Shown piece by piece: positions 63,099-64,000 of a stretch of DNA of 64,000 nt (the first letter of the stretch is position 1; each line of letters opens with the position of its first letter). Source of the DNA: Betaproteobacteria bacterium (GTDB lineage Bacteria; Pseudomonadota; Gammaproteobacteria; Burkholderiales; Burkholderiaceae_D); NCBI GenBank assembly GCA_025362735.1, contig JANYFL010000071.1, positions 1 to 64,000 on the forward strand, written 5' to 3'. Below the pieces are notes generated by a model. That model made no database searches. It had not been told where the DNA came from and saw only the letters and a program-made list of their open reading frames with translations. The position numbers and the translations under genes are program-made.

Positions 63099-63263
63099 AT
63101 GGCGAAACTCATCGCTCTAGTTGCAGCACTTGCAGTGTTCGGAGTATGGATGCGAATCGTCGGTAACCCACACGTTGTTGAAACCTGCATTGGGTTAGTG
63201 CTAGCAAGCGCAGTTGGTGTGTGGGTATACAGATGGGCGCGTAGTTTCGGCGCGTCGAAGTGA
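63099..63263 (+). CDS. Small membrane protein, uncharacterised
   Basis: A 54-residue protein with two hydrophobic segments (LIALVAALAVFGVWM and CIGLVLASAVGVWVYRWA). A canonical AGGAGG ribosome site stands seven bases before the ATG at 63099, which is better than the ATG 33 bases earlier. No family is recognised. It is the first of a small accessory group at the right edge. Confidence 0.65.
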   Translation: MAKLIALVAALAVFGVWMRIVGNPHVVETCIGLVLASAVGVWVYRWARSFGASK

Positions 63264-63288
63264 CGGCCGAATTTATAGAACATTCTAA

Positions 63289-63747
63289 ATGACAGATTCC
63301 GCCAATCCACAGGTATCCCAAGAGATTTGGGTTGGCCTTTGGCATGGAAAACGCCATGTCGTTTTTGACCCTTCGATACAGCCTGAAAACTCAGAGTTCA
63401 TGCTTCTTTATTTTGTCGAAGGCCATTCGCTCTGCGCAAGAAAACGAGTCGCCGAACGAAATATAGTAACTACTGTTCGGAATCCTTATGATCGCGAGTT
63501 TGCGTTGGAGCAGTATGGGCGTTGGTGTTCTACAAATGCGAGTATCGCTGCTAAAAAGAAAGTTCACCAAGAGTTCGAAGTTGAAAACCCACCGCCATAT
63601 CGGAAAAAATGCCCTCAGTGCGACGGACAACCGAATTGGATCGATACTGCCAAAAAACCCACCTATGGCGTAATGTCGGAAGGGCCGAATATCGTCGAAC
63701 ACTGTCAGTCATGCAACGGACTAGGATTCGTTAATGATGTTCTTTAG
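63289..63747 (+). CDS. Uncharacterised zinc-ribbon-like protein
   Basis: A 152-residue protein with a C-terminal pair of CxxC motifs, KKCPQCDGQPNW and EHCQSCNGLGF, spaced by about 30 residues, so a zinc knuckle related to DnaJ-type CxxCxG units is likely. The N-terminal half (EIWVGLWHGKRHVVFDPS) is unrecognised. It begins 25 bases after the small membrane protein. Codon usage is AT-richer than the addA-like gene. Function unknown. Confidence 0.58.
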   Translation: MTDSANPQVSQEIWVGLWHGKRHVVFDPSIQPENSEFMLLYFVEGHSLCARKRVAERNIVTTVRNPYDREFALEQYGRWCSTNASIAAKKKVHQEFEVENPPPYRKKCPQCDGQPNWIDTAKKPTYGVMSEGPNIVEHCQSCNGLGFVNDVL

Positions 63748-63826
63748 TTCTAATGCTACGCGCTCAAGAGCACTGTACCGCTTCAAGAGCCGCTGAAGAC
63801 CGACGTTGAGTCGCAGAGAGGACGTA

Positions 63827-64000
63827 ATGGTGCTGCATCCGCAAGGAATCAAGGGGCCTTGGAAAGCTGGCATCGTGCTTGACTGGCATACTTTGGCGAG
63901 CCAAATCGTAGGGCACAACGAGTTCGGATATCCCATTTTTGATAACACAAGAAGCGAAATCGGCGAACTCCTCTATCAATTCAAGTATCGAAATGATCGC
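63827..64000 (+). CDS. Partial gene: phosphoribosyltransferase-related protein (runs off the right edge)
   Basis: Fifty-eight codons are open from an ATG at 63827 to the window end. A GAGAGGAC ribosome site precedes it. The peptide MVLHPQGIKGPWKAGIVLDWHTL...HNEFGYPIFDNTRSEIGELLYQFKYRND resembles the N-terminal segment of a group of phosphoribosyltransferase-like proteins (KGPW-x-x-G-x-x-L-D, R-S-E-I-G-E-L-L-Y-x-x-K-Y-R). The catalytic PRPP loop would lie beyond the window, so the function is only a proposal. The antisense frames here are less plausible. Confidence 0.5.
   Translation, partial: MVLHPQGIKGPWKAGIVLDWHTLASQIVGHNEFGYPIFDNTRSEIGELLYQFKYRNDR

Noticed and set aside
63721-63979. Minus-strand frames at the right edge (75 and 71 residues)
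   Set aside because: The plus-strand frame from 63827 has a good ribosome site and a family-like peptide, so the antisense frames are less likely.

Overview
The window looks like chromosomal DNA of a betaproteobacterium of the order Burkholderiales, most likely an Oxalobacteraceae-type organism; the genus cannot be fixed from sequence alone. The basis is gene order that is familiar from that group: pyrG-kdsA-eno-ftsB, trpS near dapA-bamC-MBL hydrolase, orn / M48 protease / phhB / rsgA, and rpmE2-rho-trxA followed by an AddB/AddA-like helicase-nuclease pair. Most of the 64 kb is core housekeeping sequence at moderate GC, interrupted by small accessory insertions that are visibly more AT-rich.

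Layout. 0-3.2 kb: the start of an IS110-type transposase running off the left edge, then DUF1841, nth and malate synthase aceB. 3.2-6.3 kb: accessory patch with a nucleoside-deoxyribosyltransferase/TIR-like protein, a PemK/MazF toxin with antitoxin, a VapBC pair and a tautomerase. 6.4-12.3 kb: Old Yellow Enzyme reductase, MHS-type transporter, FAH-family hydrolase, DUF3455 lipoprotein and two c-type cytochromes. 12.3-16.4 kb: a frameshifted PNPOx-like gene, a PNPOx-GAF protein and an E1 alpha/beta dehydrogenase pair with no E2 or E3 nearby. 16.4-22.7 kb: unknown membrane protein, PGDYG protein, EAL-HDOD regulator, unknown protein, METTL25-like methyltransferase, DUF1624 and DUF1993 proteins. 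22.8-30.9 kb: pyrG, kdsA, eno, ftsB, a secreted orphan, a lipoprotein, hslO, gamma carbonic anhydrase, DUF455 ferritin-like protein.

31.0-36.9 kb is an iron-uptake block on the minus strand: a TonB-dependent siderophore receptor with a strong Fur-box candidate, PiuC-type dioxygenase, alpha-hydroxy acid oxidase, PepSY protein, cytochrome b561 and a separate tonB with its own Fur-box candidate. 37.0-49.9 kb is core: rnm, yciO, site-2 protease, trpS, dapA, bamC, MBL hydrolase, small lipoprotein, DUF7931-like protein, RoxA-like oxygenase, SlyD-like isomerase, rsgA, phhB, M48 protease, orn. 50.0-50.8 kb is an AT-rich orphan nuclease. 50.9-63.0 kb: MATE exporter, ArnT-like glycosyltransferase, rpmE2, rho, trxA, AddB/AddA-like proteins. 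63.1-64 kb: three small accessory genes, the last cut by the right edge.

Between genes there is a repeated layer of small non-coding elements: a 35-bp hairpin repeat in three near-identical copies, two MITE-like elements sharing TTAAGGA...GCTGATTAAGT termini, and several other long inverted repeats. No tRNA, rRNA, CRISPR array, integrase or prophage structural gene was recognised. The most interesting uncharacterised pieces are the orphan HNH-repeat plus PD-(D/E)XK nuclease, the NDT/TIR-like coiled-coil protein beside two toxin-antitoxin pairs, and the broken PNPOx gene beside its PNPOx-GAF neighbour.
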